Of a stretch of DNA of 64,000 nt, positions 8,580 to 17,930 are shown in pieces (within the stretch, counting starts at the first letter, position 1; each line of letters begins with the position of its first letter). This stretch comes from Rhodalgimonas zhirmunskyi (GTDB lineage: Bacteria > Pseudomonadota > Alphaproteobacteria > Rhodobacterales > Rhodobacteraceae). The position numbers and the translations under genes were made by a program. The notes below the pieces were generated by a model that worked only from the letters and a program-made list of their open reading frames with translations, ran no database searches and had not been told where the DNA came from. Where the stretch lies: positions 1,178,001 to 1,242,000 of the forward strand of contig JANFFA010000001.1 of assembly GCA_030848925.1 (NCBI GenBank), in the 5' to 3' direction.

Positions 8580-8883
8580 GAGAGCGGACCTCGTGCGCCA
8601 GAACAGGTGTTTCCCCGGTTTTAGCGCAGCCACGAATTCGCGCACAGCCCACGCGACGCATACCTGCCCAAAAGCGACAAGAGGCGCAAAACAGCACCCC
8701 ATGGGGCACGGCGTGGGCCTGTTTCGCGGCGCTGACCTTGTAACAAACCGGGAATTTTGGGGCCGAAAGGCGGTGTTTCAATCACGCCCGGACACGCGCA
8801 CGTGAAGCAAAAGATCCGGCATCCGCCGCAGGTCGTAGCCCCGTCATTGCACTTCACAGCAACCTTTTTCGGGAGAGACCACC
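8580..8883. other. Intergenic region between divergent genes
   Basis: 304 bases between the dehydrogenase start (minus strand) and the fasciclin gene (plus strand). No coding sequence or RNA is recognised. It must hold promoters for both genes, but no clear -35/-10 pair or operator stands out. The ribosome site of the plus-strand gene (GGGAGAG, 8871-8877) lies at its right end. Confidence 0.6.
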
Positions 8884-9399
8884 ATGAGCAATCTTCGCAA
8901 CATCGCCGCCGCCGCCGTCACCGCCGCAAGCCTTGGCAGCGCCGCGCAGGCCGCCGATATCGTCGACATCGCCGCCGGGGACGCGCGGTTTTCCACGCTG
9001 GTCGCAGCCGTGCAGGCGGCGGGGCTGGTCGATACGTTGAAGGGCCCCGGCCCGTTCACGGTTTACGCGCCGCTCAACGATGCCTTTGACGCGCTGCCCG
9101 AGGGCACGGTCGAAACCCTGCTCAAGCCCGAGAACAAGGGCCAGTTGACCAACGTGCTGCTTTATCACGTCGATGATCGCACCCTGACCGCCGAGATGAT
9201 TCCGAACGGGTCAAACTACTTCAAGCCGGTGCTGGCGTCCGAGCGGCTGTGCATCACCAAAAACGCTTCGGGGGTGAGCATCGCGGATGGCACCGGTGCA
9301 AGCGCGAACGTGGTGGTGGCCAATATCAAGGCCGACAATGGCGTGATTCACGTAGTCGACAAGGTGCTTTTGCCCGGCACGCGCCCTGCGTGCCACTGA
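8884..9399 (+). CDS. Secreted fasciclin (FAS1) domain protein
   Basis: A 171-residue protein with an alanine-rich signal peptide (residues 1-23, cleavage near QAADIV) and a single FAS1 domain. Diagnostic motifs are GPFTVYAPLNDAFDALP (H1 box), LTNVLLYHV with the conserved YH, and NGVIHVVDKVLLP (H2 box). FAS1 domains mediate weak adhesion or matrix contacts; bacterial single-domain forms are exported and their ligands are mostly unknown. GGGAGAG seven bases upstream supports the start. It ends at a bidirectional terminator shared with the convergent gene. Confidence 0.92.
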   Translation: MSNLRNIAAAAVTAASLGSAAQAADIVDIAAGDARFSTLVAAVQAAGLVDTLKGPGPFTVYAPLNDAFDALPEGTVETLLKPENKGQLTNVLLYHVDDRTLTAEMIPNGSNYFKPVLASERLCITKNASGVSIADGTGASANVVVANIKADNGVIHVVDKVLLPGTRPACH

Positions 9400-9442
9400 A
9401 ATTCACTAATGCAAAGGGGCTTTAGTAAGATTTACTAACGCC

Positions 9443-9477
9443 AAGGGGCGCTCTTTTCAGAGCGCCCCTTTTGTTTT
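9443..9477. terminator. Bidirectional intrinsic terminator
   Basis: GGGGCGCTC (9445-9453) pairs perfectly with GAGCGCCCC (9460-9468), flanked by AA on the left and a T-rich tract on the right. It lies between the convergent stops at 9399 and 9501 and could serve both strands, though the U-tract is better for the plus strand. Confidence 0.88.
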
Positions 9478-9500
9478 GATCGATATCTCGCGATACGCCG

Positions 9501-11162
9501 TTACTCGGTCGTCTTGCAGAACTGGCCCGCGCCACAGCCCCCGGCGATGGCCTTGCCCTCGCCGCCCAGACGGCGGATCTTGGCTTTCTCGCCAGTCGCG
9601 ACCGGGGCGGCCTGCGCGGTTTCTTCGCCACCGCCGACAAGGCCCTTGAGCCACCCGCCAAGACCGGCGGCCGCACCACCCGCACCGCTGGCCGCAGGGG
9701 CGCCAGAGGGAGCGCCGACTTTTGCCGCGGCCTTTTCGGCGCGGCGTTTGGCCAGAAGCTGATTGTTGGCGTGCTGCATCTCGGCCTGACGCAGGGTGGA
9801 TTGCACTGCGAATTCAAGCTGTTGACCGCTCATGCCCATGGCCTTGGCCTGTGCGCGGATGTTGATCTCGGCCATGGCGCGATCAAACGGCTTGTTCAGG
9901 TCGGGTTTCCCCCCTGTGGGCACGACATCGGGCCATGTGCCGGGCGCATTGGTGTCACCGGGGGCTTGGGTTTCGGTGTCGGAATATCCCATCAACTCGT
10001 TGCGCAGCTCTTCGCTCATCTCGCCTTCGGGCTGGTCGCGTTCCTCTTCGGGGCGCTCTTCCATCATGCCGACGATGCGCTGATATTCGTTGGTCGAGGG
10101 GCGCCCGGCCAGCAGATCGCGCAACTCTTTGCGATACGCGGCTTCGATCATCATCGACAGATCAGGCACGGCGCCACCGGTCATGTCATAGGTGCCGCCG
10201 GAATACATGTTCATGACCAAGGCCGCCTCGTTGGCATTGTACAACTTGAACTGGGCCGCGCGACCGCGCAGATCCTTGAACTTTTCATGCAGGGCGTACA
10301 TCTGTCGCGCCATCTGGGCCTTGTCCACTTCTTCGGGCAGAACCACGTCATTGCCGACAAGCGCCATCGGCGTTTCCAGCATGGCGTTCATCGCATCCCA
10401 GTCGATCGCGCTCAGCACTTCGGTTGTGGACGCGCGCGAGGCGTTGGCGTGGATCACGATCTCGACCTCCTGATTGAAGCCGAGCGTGCCGCGCAACCGG
10501 CGGAAATGGGCGCGCTTGAAGCCCTTCTGGCGTTCGTCGAGCGAGCTCATCATCATGCCAGCCATGGCGCTGGTGACAGGCAGTTCGACGAAACCGACGC
10601 CGCCGATCACGTCATATCCCAGCACCGAGCGCGCAGAGATGCCATCGAAACCGCCGATCATCATGCCCATGAGCGCGCCGAAACCGTTGGCGTTCACGCC
10701 GTCCTTGGACTTGACCGAGATGAAAATCGCTTCGTTGCCCTTCTCATAGACCCACGAAGTCTTGTCGAGTTCGCCCAGACGTTCCTTGGCCTTCTTGGCC
10801 TTGATGCCTTCGGCCATCGACTGAGCGCCGCCGTTCTTGGCCATTTCCTCGTAGAAAACGGTGGTGTCGAACATGATGGGCGAATTGTAGCCCTCGGAAT
10901 AGGCGCGCCGGGTCCAGCCTTCGGGCGCTTCGGGCAGGTATTGCATACCGCCGATGCGCCATGCCTCTTGGCGTTGTTCTTCGCGTTCTTGTGCGGCCAT
11001 TTCGGCCTTGGCCCCAAGGAAGCGGGCCTCGTAGGTGTCGATATACTGGCTCAGGCTCATCCGGCCGAGCGGGATGTCGGCCTTGACCGACTGCTGTTGA
11101 TAATCGACGCCGGCGCCGATCACGGCGGCCACGGCTACAAATCCGATCGCAAAGTAGTTCAT
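9501..11162 (-). CDS. Unrecognised exported or membrane-anchored protein
   Basis: A 553-residue protein I cannot assign to a known family. Residues 1-20 form a hydrophobic signal or anchor (AIGFVAVAAVIGAGVD); residues 40-70 are rich in Glu, Gln and Ala and may be coiled. A PEGWTRRAY motif lies near residue 80, and a segment near residue 230 reads EVEIVIHANASRASTTEV. The C-terminal quarter is low-complexity Ala/Gly/Pro, ending in a GGCGAGQFC motif with two cysteines. The next minus-strand gene upstream has a similar PGWHKRTY motif, so the two may be distant paralogues acting together in the envelope. It ends at the shared terminator. Confidence 0.8.
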   Translation of the reverse strand: MNYFAIGFVAVAAVIGAGVDYQQQSVKADIPLGRMSLSQYIDTYEARFLGAKAEMAAQEREEQRQEAWRIGGMQYLPEAPEGWTRRAYSEGYNSPIMFDTTVFYEEMAKNGGAQSMAEGIKAKKAKERLGELDKTSWVYEKGNEAIFISVKSKDGVNANGFGALMGMMIGGFDGISARSVLGYDVIGGVGFVELPVTSAMAGMMMSSLDERQKGFKRAHFRRLRGTLGFNQEVEIVIHANASRASTTEVLSAIDWDAMNAMLETPMALVGNDVVLPEEVDKAQMARQMYALHEKFKDLRGRAAQFKLYNANEAALVMNMYSGGTYDMTGGAVPDLSMMIEAAYRKELRDLLAGRPSTNEYQRIVGMMEERPEEERDQPEGEMSEELRNELMGYSDTETQAPGDTNAPGTWPDVVPTGGKPDLNKPFDRAMAEINIRAQAKAMGMSGQQLEFAVQSTLRQAEMQHANNQLLAKRRAEKAAAKVGAPSGAPAASGAGGAAAGLGGWLKGLVGGGEETAQAAPVATGEKAKIRRLGGEGKAIAGGCGAGQFCKTTE

Positions 11163-11426
11163 CTGGTTAACTCCGCTCTGTATCTCTCAACCGGCGCTTG
11201 CGGGCCGTGCCTTGGGTATTTTGCGCGCTGTTGCCGCGCGGCTGTTGTTGTCGTCGCCTGTACCTGCCTGCCGTTCACTTGGCTTTCAGGCCTGTTTCGG
11301 GCCTTCGCAGGGGTCTTGGGGGCCATGATGGCGCAGGAATTGGGCGGAAATGGGCACCTGACGGGGCAATTTGGAGCAACCTGTGCGGGATCCGCGCCCG
11401 GCCGGGGGGGGCCGCGCGCCCGTGGT

Positions 11427-12191
11427 TCAGATTTCCATGCCCTCGGGCCATGTCACCGGGAAGCTTTGCAGGATGACGCCTTTTTCCGGATCGAGAACGG
11501 TGCTCGGCTCGGTCAGTTGCTGGGCCAGCGCGGCGGCGTCGAGGCGCCCGATCAACTGCTCCACCACCTGTTGCGGCGCATTCGAGATCACGTCGATTTG
11601 CAGGTCATGGCCAACCCGGGCGACATAGCGGCCATAGCCGATGCCCTCGCCCCCTGCCCCAGCGACACTTGCCCCGTCGCGGCGCTGGAAGGCCAGCCCG
11701 TGCACCAGCGCGATCACCTCGCCCAGTTCAAGCCGGCGCAATTGCGCGGCCCAAGGCAGGGTTTCGCTTTTGGTGTCGACCCAATCGGGGGTTTTGGCCG
11801 GATCGCGGGTGATGCCCACGGCGATCATCTGTGCCCCCTCGACATAGACCGCCGCGGCGCCGTTCACGCCCGCTTTCTCGTAAAGGCGGAATTGTTCGAG
11901 ATCGGTCCCCTGGGCGAGGCGCGCTTCGATCCCGCGGCCCTTGGCCGCGGCGGTGATCTGTTCGCCATCGGCGGGCAGGTAGGTGCGCTTGTGCCAGCCC
12001 GGAAGGGTCGGCGGCAGGTGGCTGGACAGGCTGGGCCGGTTCAGGGCGTCGCTCGTCGGACCGCCGTCAGAGCCGCCGCCATTATAGCCGGTGGCCACCC
12101 AGACCCCGAAAAGCACCTGAAGCGAGAACAGGACAAGCCCGACCGCGATCAGGGGCGAGCCACGTCCCGACATCGACATGAAACCCAGCAT
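11427..12191 (-). CDS. Unrecognised membrane-anchored protein related to its downstream neighbour
   Basis: A 254-residue protein with an N-terminal transmembrane anchor (residues about 13-35, SPLIAVGLVLFSLQVLFGVW) and a soluble, probably periplasmic, domain of about 200 residues. LPGWHKRTY near residue 65 and DLQIDVISNAPQQVVEQLI near residue 205 echo, in the same order, PEGWTRRAY and EVEIVIHANASRASTTEV of the next gene on this strand, which suggests one domain family of unknown function. The start at 12191 is preferred over 12218 because GGAGGG lies just before it. A 264-base gap separates the two genes, so they may not share a transcript. Confidence 0.78.
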   Translation of the reverse strand: MLGFMSMSGRGSPLIAVGLVLFSLQVLFGVWVATGYNGGGSDGGPTSDALNRPSLSSHLPPTLPGWHKRTYLPADGEQITAAAKGRGIEARLAQGTDLEQFRLYEKAGVNGAAAVYVEGAQMIAVGITRDPAKTPDWVDTKSETLPWAAQLRRLELGEVIALVHGLAFQRRDGASVAGAGGEGIGYGRYVARVGHDLQIDVISNAPQQVVEQLIGRLDAAALAQQLTEPSTVLDPEKGVILQSFPVTWPEGMEI

Positions 12192-12329
12192 GAAAACCCT
12201 CCGATAACCCAGTAACATCCGTTGTTAAGGGCAAGGGGTAGTCGGCGCAGGTGGCCGTTTGCGGGACGAAACGGGGCAATTTCAGGGCGTTGGCGCAATT
12301 ATCCAATGCGGCGGGAGGCGGTTCGCGGG

Positions 12330-14243
12330 TCAGTCCCCCAGCACGATCCCTTCGCGGCGCGGGTCGGCCCCGCCTTCGAGCGCCGCGCCGCCTGCCGCCG
12401 CGCCCAGCGCGATGGCGTGCAGCCCGGAGTTCAGACCGCTGAGGCGGACCTCGTAGCCCAGCGCTTCGAGCGGGGCGGCGAGTGCTTCGGCCTCGGTGCC
12501 GGACTCGATCTCGTAAATGCCGAAGCGGTTGACGAGATGGGGCAGCGCCACGGCCTGTTGCGCGTCCATGCCCCAATCAATATGGGCGATGATTGCGCCT
12601 GCGACGTAGGGAATGATGCGCGAGCCGCCGGGCGAGCCGATCACCAGCACCGGCTTGCCATCCTTGAGCACGATGGTCGGTGCCATGGACGAGCGCGGGC
12701 GCTTGCCCGGCTCGGCCCGGTTGGCGACTGGCACGCCATCGCGGTGGCTGCGGAAAGAGAAATCGGTGAGTTCGTTGTTGAGCAGGTAGCCATGCACCAT
12801 CAGCCGCGAGCCGAAGGCGTTTTCGATCGTTGTGGTCATGGAAAGCGCGTTGCCGAAGCTGTCGACGATCGAGATATGCGAGGTCGAGGGAAATTCGATC
12901 GCTGCGTCATCGGCCCAGTTCAGCGCATGATCGAAATCGGGCGTGCCGGGGGCCACTTCGGGCAGAGCGTCGTCGCCCGCCAGCAGCGCGCCACGCTTTG
13001 TAAGATAGTCGGGCGCGAGCATCCCTTTGACCGGCACCGGCACATAATCGCTATCGGCGAGGTAACGGCCCCGGTCGGCAAAGGCCAGGCGGCTGGCATC
13101 CCCGATCAGGCGCCATGCCTCGGGGCTTTTGGGGCCCAGCGCGGCAAGGTCATAGCCTTCGAGCATACCGAGGATCTGCCCCACGGCGATGCCGCCCGAA
13201 CTGGGCGGGCCCATGCCGCAGATGTCATAGCCGCGATAGAGCGCGCAGGCGACGGCGCGCTCGCGCACCCGATAAAGCGCGAAATCGATTTCACGCAGGC
13301 CACCGGGATTGGCGGTGTCAGAGGTGACCTTTTCCACGATGTCGCGGGCAATGCGACCGGTGTAGAACTGGCCCACCCCCTGCCCTGCCATGGTTCTGAG
13401 GGTTTCGGCATACTCGGGATTGCGCAGGATCTGCCCCTCTCTCAGGGGAAAGCCGCCGGGCAGGAAATAGGACCGCGTCGAGGCGTCCCGCGACAGGCGC
13501 TTGGCATCCGCTGCCACCAGCCCGGCAAGGCGGGGCGAGACGGCGAAGCCCTCTTCCGACAGACGGATCGCATCGTCGAACAGCCCGGCCCATTTCGCAT
13601 CGCCCCAGCGGCCATGCGCGGCCAGCATCAGCGCGGGCGTGCCGGGCGTGCCGACCGAGCGTGCGCCGACCACGGCGTCGAAAAAACCCATCGGCTGGCC
13701 GAGACTGTCGAGAAACAGCGTCGGCCGCGTGGCAAGAGGCGCGGTTTCGCGGCCATCAAGGGTGGTCACTTCGCCGGTTTCGGCGTCATACCAGAGCAGG
13801 AAAGCACCGCCGCCAAGGCCCGAGCTTTGCGGCTCGACCAGACCGAGCACCGCCTGCACCGCCACCATTGCATCCGCCGCCGTGCCGCCCTCGGCCAGAA
13901 TGCGCGCGCCCGCCTGCGCCGCCAGCGGGTTGGCCACGGCGATCATCCAGTTTTGCGCCACCACGGGGCGGCCTTCTGCCTTGGCCGCGAGCGCGGCGGC
14001 AAGGCGGGCATCCAGCGTGGCGGTTTGCAGGGCGGTCGGGCTTTCGGGGGCGACGCTGTCGGCGGCGTCTTGCGCCAAAGCCGGGCCAGAAAGAAAGGAA
14101 CCAGAAACGAAGGAACCGGCAACGAAGGGGCCTGCAAGCAGAAGGGCCGTCAACGCCGTTCGCACCGCGCCGGAAAGCGTTTTCACAGCCGGGCGCCCTT
14201 GGGGCGTTTTCAATCGGGTCGACAGGTTCGAATGGGTCGACAT
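12330..14243 (-). CDS. ggt: Gamma-glutamyltransferase precursor
   Basis: A 637-residue periplasmic proenzyme. A long signal region (residues 1-55) with a repetitive GSFVSGSFLSGPALA core ends near AQDAAD. The large-subunit motif SSGLGGGAFLLWYD is present, and the autoprocessing site TSHISIVDSFGNALSM, near residue 455, gives the catalytic Thr at the start of the small subunit; GSPGGSRIIPYV follows. The enzyme cleaves gamma-glutamyl bonds of glutathione and transfers the glutamyl group or hydrolyses it. The start at 14243 has GAAGGAG at good distance; an upstream in-frame ATG (14279) does not. No partner genes are adjacent. Confidence 0.94.
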   Translation of the reverse strand: MSTHSNLSTRLKTPQGRPAVKTLSGAVRTALTALLLAGPFVAGSFVSGSFLSGPALAQDAADSVAPESPTALQTATLDARLAAALAAKAEGRPVVAQNWMIAVANPLAAQAGARILAEGGTAADAMVAVQAVLGLVEPQSSGLGGGAFLLWYDAETGEVTTLDGRETAPLATRPTLFLDSLGQPMGFFDAVVGARSVGTPGTPALMLAAHGRWGDAKWAGLFDDAIRLSEEGFAVSPRLAGLVAADAKRLSRDASTRSYFLPGGFPLREGQILRNPEYAETLRTMAGQGVGQFYTGRIARDIVEKVTSDTANPGGLREIDFALYRVRERAVACALYRGYDICGMGPPSSGGIAVGQILGMLEGYDLAALGPKSPEAWRLIGDASRLAFADRGRYLADSDYVPVPVKGMLAPDYLTKRGALLAGDDALPEVAPGTPDFDHALNWADDAAIEFPSTSHISIVDSFGNALSMTTTIENAFGSRLMVHGYLLNNELTDFSFRSHRDGVPVANRAEPGKRPRSSMAPTIVLKDGKPVLVIGSPGGSRIIPYVAGAIIAHIDWGMDAQQAVALPHLVNRFGIYEIESGTEAEALAAPLEALGYEVRLSGLNSGLHAIALGAAAGGAALEGGADPRREGIVLGD

Positions 14244-14384
14244 GGGCACGGCTCCTTCGCGGCATAGACTCCGGGGCACAGTCCACCCCTACCGCGGGGT
14301 GGCACCACTTACGTCTTCATACTGCCCGCGAAACCATGTGCGAACAATTCCCCGCTCACGCAGCGCCCTTGCGGGCAGGCCCAC

Positions 14385-15371
14385 TCAGAGCATCGACGGC
14401 ACCACGAGGTCGGGCGGACGGTGGCCATCGACGAACGTCTTGATGTTGATGATGACCTTTTCACCCATCTCGATCCGGCCCTCGCGCGTGGCGCTGCCCA
14501 TGTGCGGGGACAACACGACATTGGGCATATCGCGCAGCTTGGCGTTGATCTCGGCGCCGCGCTGGAACACGTCGAGGCCCGCGCCGCCCAGCCCGCCGTT
14601 TTCGAGTTGCCGCACAAGCGCGCTTTCGTCGATCACTTCGCCGCGCGAGGTGTTCACGATCACGGCCTCTGGCTTCATCAGCGCAAGGCGGCGCGGGTTG
14701 AGCAGGTGGAATGTCGACGGGGTGTGCGGGCAGTTGATCGACAGCACGTCCATCCGCGCCACCATCTGATCAAGGCTTTCCCAATAGGTCGCCTCGTACT
14801 GTGCCTCGGTCTCTTCGCGCAGGCGGCGGCGGTTGTGGTAGTGGATCTGCATCCCGAAGGCGCGGGCGCGTTTTGCCACGGCCTGTCCGATGCGCCCCAT
14901 GCCGAGGATGCCCAGCCGCTTGCCTGTCACCCGGGTGCCCAGAAGCGCGTTGGGCGCCCAGCCTTCCCAGTTGCCTTCCTTCATCCGCGCCAGCCCTTCG
15001 GGGATGCGGCGGGTCACGGCCAGCATCAGCGCCATGGTCATGTCGGCGGTGTCATCGGCCACAACGCCGGGCGTGTTGGAAACAAGGATGCCGCGCTGGC
15101 GGGCCGATTCGACGTCGATGTGATCCACGCCCGCGCCGTAGTTGGCGATCAGGCGCAGCTGATCCCCCGCCTGCGCCAGAAGATTCGCGTCGAGATCGTC
15201 GGTGATCGTGGGCACCAGCACGTCGGCCTCTTGCATCGCCGCGCGCAGTTCGGCCCGGGTCATCGGCGTATTGTCGTCGCGCAGGCGCACGTCGAACAGC
15301 TCTTTCAGCCGGGTTTCGACAACCTCGGGCAGGCGTCGCGTAACGACAACACTCAGGCGTTTCGTGGGCAT
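14385..15371 (-). CDS. D-2-hydroxyacid dehydrogenase (glyoxylate/hydroxypyruvate reductase type)
   Basis: A 328-residue cytoplasmic NAD(P)-dependent enzyme. Motifs in order: IANYGAGVDHID, the Rossmann loop LGILGMGRIGQAVA near residue 150, and the catalytic residues in VNTSRGEVIDE (Arg), FQRGAEI (Glu) and LSPHMGSAT (His). The pattern and length fit glyoxylate/hydroxypyruvate reductases of the D-isomer dehydrogenase family; which 2-oxo acid is reduced is not decidable here. It is transcribed away from the SH3-protein gene, with a 111-base shared upstream region, and toward the ggt gene on the same strand. Confidence 0.9.
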   Translation of the reverse strand: MPTKRLSVVVTRRLPEVVETRLKELFDVRLRDDNTPMTRAELRAAMQEADVLVPTITDDLDANLLAQAGDQLRLIANYGAGVDHIDVESARQRGILVSNTPGVVADDTADMTMALMLAVTRRIPEGLARMKEGNWEGWAPNALLGTRVTGKRLGILGMGRIGQAVAKRARAFGMQIHYHNRRRLREETEAQYEATYWESLDQMVARMDVLSINCPHTPSTFHLLNPRRLALMKPEAVIVNTSRGEVIDESALVRQLENGGLGGAGLDVFQRGAEINAKLRDMPNVVLSPHMGSATREGRIEMGEKVIINIKTFVDGHRPPDLVVPSML

Positions 15372-15482
15372 TCATCCCCTCCCATGTCTTTCTTCAGGCG
15401 CGTCTTACTGGCAAAGTGACGGATACACAGCCGAGGCACAAGAACCTCGTGCAGAAACTTGAGCATTCAGGCAGGCCCCCAG

Positions 15483-16079
15483 ATGATCCGGCACATGACA
15501 CGGCTGACGGCAATCGCTTCGGTGACGGCGCTTATCGCGCTTTTGCTTGGGCTTTCGGCGCCATTGAGCGCCGCCGACGGCAAAACCCGCGGCGCGGTGA
15601 CCAACCTTCCAATTCCGCGGTTCGTTTCGATCAAGACCGATGAATGCAACGTCCGGCGCGGTCCATCTCTGAGCCATCGGATCGACTGGGTGTTCAAACG
15701 CAAGGACATGCCGGTGGAAATTACTGCCGAACATGGCCACTGGCGCCGGGTGCGTGACCGCGATGGCGCGGGCGGCTGGGTGCATTACTCGCTGTTGTCG
15801 GGCACGCGCACCGTGATCGTGACCGGAAGCGTAACCGGCGCGGACGAGGGCCAGACAGGCGACGCGCCCGCTTCGAGCGAGGCGGCGGGCGCCCAGACAA
15901 TTGACCTTTACATGCGCCCCGATGCGCAAAGCCAAGTCGTTGCGCGTCTGGAAAGCGGCGTGGTCGCGCGGCTTGGGGAATGCGATCCCGAGTGGTGCAA
16001 GCTGCGCGCGGGGGGCTATCGCGGCTGGACCCGCAAGAGCATGATCTGGGGTGTGGAGCCGGACGAAATCCGCGAGTAA
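15483..16079 (+). CDS. Exported SH3-domain protein (COG3807 type)
   Basis: A 198-residue protein with a signal peptide (residues about 1-30, ending PLSAAD) and two bacterial SH3-like units. The first is CNVRRGPSLSHRIDWVFKR through GGWVHYSLLSG; the second is IDLYMRPDAQSQVVARLESG through YRGWTRKSMIWG. Such proteins sit in the periplasm and are thought to bind peptidoglycan or proteins. Several starts are possible (TTG 15459, ATG 15483, ATG 15495); 15483 gives a normal signal peptide but no strong ribosome site decides it. No functional partner is adjacent. Confidence 0.85.
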   Translation: MIRHMTRLTAIASVTALIALLLGLSAPLSAADGKTRGAVTNLPIPRFVSIKTDECNVRRGPSLSHRIDWVFKRKDMPVEITAEHGHWRRVRDRDGAGGWVHYSLLSGTRTVIVTGSVTGADEGQTGDAPASSEAAGAQTIDLYMRPDAQSQVVARLESGVVARLGECDPEWCKLRAGGYRGWTRKSMIWGVEPDEIRE

Positions 16080-16326
16080 GGGCACCAAGACAGGTCGGGC
16101 AGACCCGCAGCTTGCGCGGGTGCGCCGGGCTGTGAGGGGCCGTTCCCTGTTCATCTGTCTGTTGGCCTGTGGTGTCTGCTGCTTTCCTCAAGACCCATCG
16201 GCCCTCAAGACCCATCAGCATGGCCCCACGCCCGCCCAAGCCGCCTGCCCTTTCGCGTTTTCTAGATTGACCGCGCCCGGAGGCGCGCTAGGCTTGGGTC
16301 TATATTCCCAGACGGACCGAATTTTC

Positions 16327-17796
16327 ATGACCCGCTTGCTTCAGGCTTTCCTCATCGCTCTTGCGCTGTTTGTCATGTTCTCTGCCGATGCCATCCGCGC
16401 CCAATCCAGCGAACAACCCAGTGGCACGATCAATGTCGAGGACGACGCGCAGCATGACGCCGCCATCGCAGTGCGCATCCGGGATATCCTGTCCGAGTTG
16501 GGCGGCTACGCCGACGTAACCACGACCGTCAACTCGGGGGTGGTCACGCTGCGCGGCACCACGCTCGACAATGCCACGGCGGCGCGGCTGAATGAAATCG
16601 TCGGCCGTGTCGAAGGGGTCGTGGCGATCCAGAACAAGGTGACGGAATCGACCGACGTGGCCGAGCGGCTCAACCCCGCATTCGAGCGGTTTCTCGTGCG
16701 GCTCAAGCAATTGCTGGCCTATACGCCGCTTCTGGCGGTGGCGCTGCTGGCCTTCGTTGTGGTCGTGCTGGTGGGCTTTTTCATCGCCCGGCGGCAGCAA
16801 CCGTGGGACAGGCTGGCCCCGAATGCGTTTATCGCCGACATCTATCGCCAACTGGTGCGGATCGCGGCGGTGGTGGCCGGGCTTGTCGTGGCGCTTGATA
16901 TCCTTGGGGCGATGGCGCTGTTGTCGACCATCCTTGGCGCGGCGGGGATCATCGGCCTCGCCATCGGTTTCGCGGTCAAGGACACGGTCGAGAATTTCAT
17001 CGCCTCGATCATGCTGTCGATTCGCCAGCCGTTCCAACCCAATGACGCGATCGAAATCGGCGGCGACGAGGGCAAGGTGATCCGCCTGACCAGCCGCGCG
17101 ACGATCATCCTCAACTGGGACGGCAATCAGGTGCGGATTCCCAACTCGACCGTGTTCAAGAGCCGCATCCTGAACTATTCGCGCAACCGCGAACGCCGCT
17201 TCCTGTTCGATATCACGGCGGGCTATGGCACCGATCTGGCGATGGCGCTGCAACTGGCGCGCGACACGGTGGCCGGGCTGCCCTTCGTGCTTGATACGCC
17301 TGCGGTAAATGTCTGGATCGTGTCGCTGGGCGGGTCGGATATCAGCATCCGCGTCACCGGCTGGATCGACCAGACAGAAACCTCGATTCTTGCCGCCAAA
17401 TCCGAAGCGATCCGCCAGACCCTGCTGGCCTATGAGGCGGCGGGGATCGAGATGCCGGAACCCACCTACCGCGTGCTGACCGGCACGATCGACGGGGGCC
17501 AGATCACCCTGCGCGCCAGCGACGGCGAAGCGCCGGCAGAGGCTGTCACTGAAAAACCATCCGAAACGCCCGTCGAAAAAGACCGCGCGTCGGCACGCGC
17601 GCCCACGCCCAAAGCCCCCTCGCCCACCGCGCAGGCCGCCGCACCGGCAACCGAGGTTCCCCCGGCCGATGCGCCCGACTCGGTGTTGAATGTCGGCACC
17701 TCTGCCGAGGAGGAGCTTGAGCGGATCGTCGACAGCGAACGCGAGGCCATGAGCGAGGACGACCTGCTAAACCGTGAAGGCGCGGCGCAGGAGTAA
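16327..17796 (+). CDS. Mechanosensitive ion channel (MscS family) with BON domain
   Basis: A 489-residue inner-membrane channel. Residues 1-25 are a signal peptide; residues about 40-110 form a periplasmic BON domain (VRIRDILSEL ... GVVTLRGTTLDN ... GVVAIQNKV). Membrane helices follow, the last being the Gly/Ala-rich pore helix LGAAGIIGLAIGFAVKDT. The cytoplasmic beta domain shows VRIPNSTVFKSRILNYSR, typical of MscS. The last 100 residues are Pro/Ala/Glu-rich and probably disordered. It releases solutes on osmotic downshift. The start at 16327 gives a clean signal peptide, so the longer frame from 16051 is rejected. Confidence 0.92.
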   Translation: MTRLLQAFLIALALFVMFSADAIRAQSSEQPSGTINVEDDAQHDAAIAVRIRDILSELGGYADVTTTVNSGVVTLRGTTLDNATAARLNEIVGRVEGVVAIQNKVTESTDVAERLNPAFERFLVRLKQLLAYTPLLAVALLAFVVVVLVGFFIARRQQPWDRLAPNAFIADIYRQLVRIAAVVAGLVVALDILGAMALLSTILGAAGIIGLAIGFAVKDTVENFIASIMLSIRQPFQPNDAIEIGGDEGKVIRLTSRATIILNWDGNQVRIPNSTVFKSRILNYSRNRERRFLFDITAGYGTDLAMALQLARDTVAGLPFVLDTPAVNVWIVSLGGSDISIRVTGWIDQTETSILAAKSEAIRQTLLAYEAAGIEMPEPTYRVLTGTIDGGQITLRASDGEAPAEAVTEKPSETPVEKDRASARAPTPKAPSPTAQAAAPATEVPPADAPDSVLNVGTSAEEELERIVDSEREAMSEDDLLNREGAAQE

Positions 17797-17855
17797 TTTT
17801 TTTGATTTCCGGTCTTGCAAGCCCGCGCCCATCGCTCTAATTAGCGCGTCACCGT

Positions 17856-17930
17856 TGGGGTGTAGCCAAGTGGTAAGGCAGCAGTTTTTGGTACTGTGTA
17901 TCGTAGGTTCGAATCCTACCACCCCAGCCA
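17856..17930 (+). tRNA. tRNA-Gln (UUG)
   Basis: A 75-base cloverleaf with encoded CCA. The acceptor TGGGGTG pairs with the 3' CACCCCA arm, the T arm is GTAGG-TTCGAAT-CCTAC, and the anticodon arm GCAGT-TTTTGGT-ACTGT places TTG at positions 34-36. It marks the left edge of a stretch with accessory content. Confidence 0.96.

Noticed and set aside
9771-12215. 814-codon plus-strand open frame opposite two minus-strand genes
   Set aside because: It is antisense to two frames that have proper ribosome sites and anchors, and its His/Gly/Ala-rich product with no known motif is typical of a GC-rich shadow frame.
12222-14267. 681-codon plus-strand open frame opposite ggt
   Set aside because: The minus strand encodes an unmistakable gamma-glutamyltransferase with its autoprocessing Thr; the antisense product is compositionally biased.
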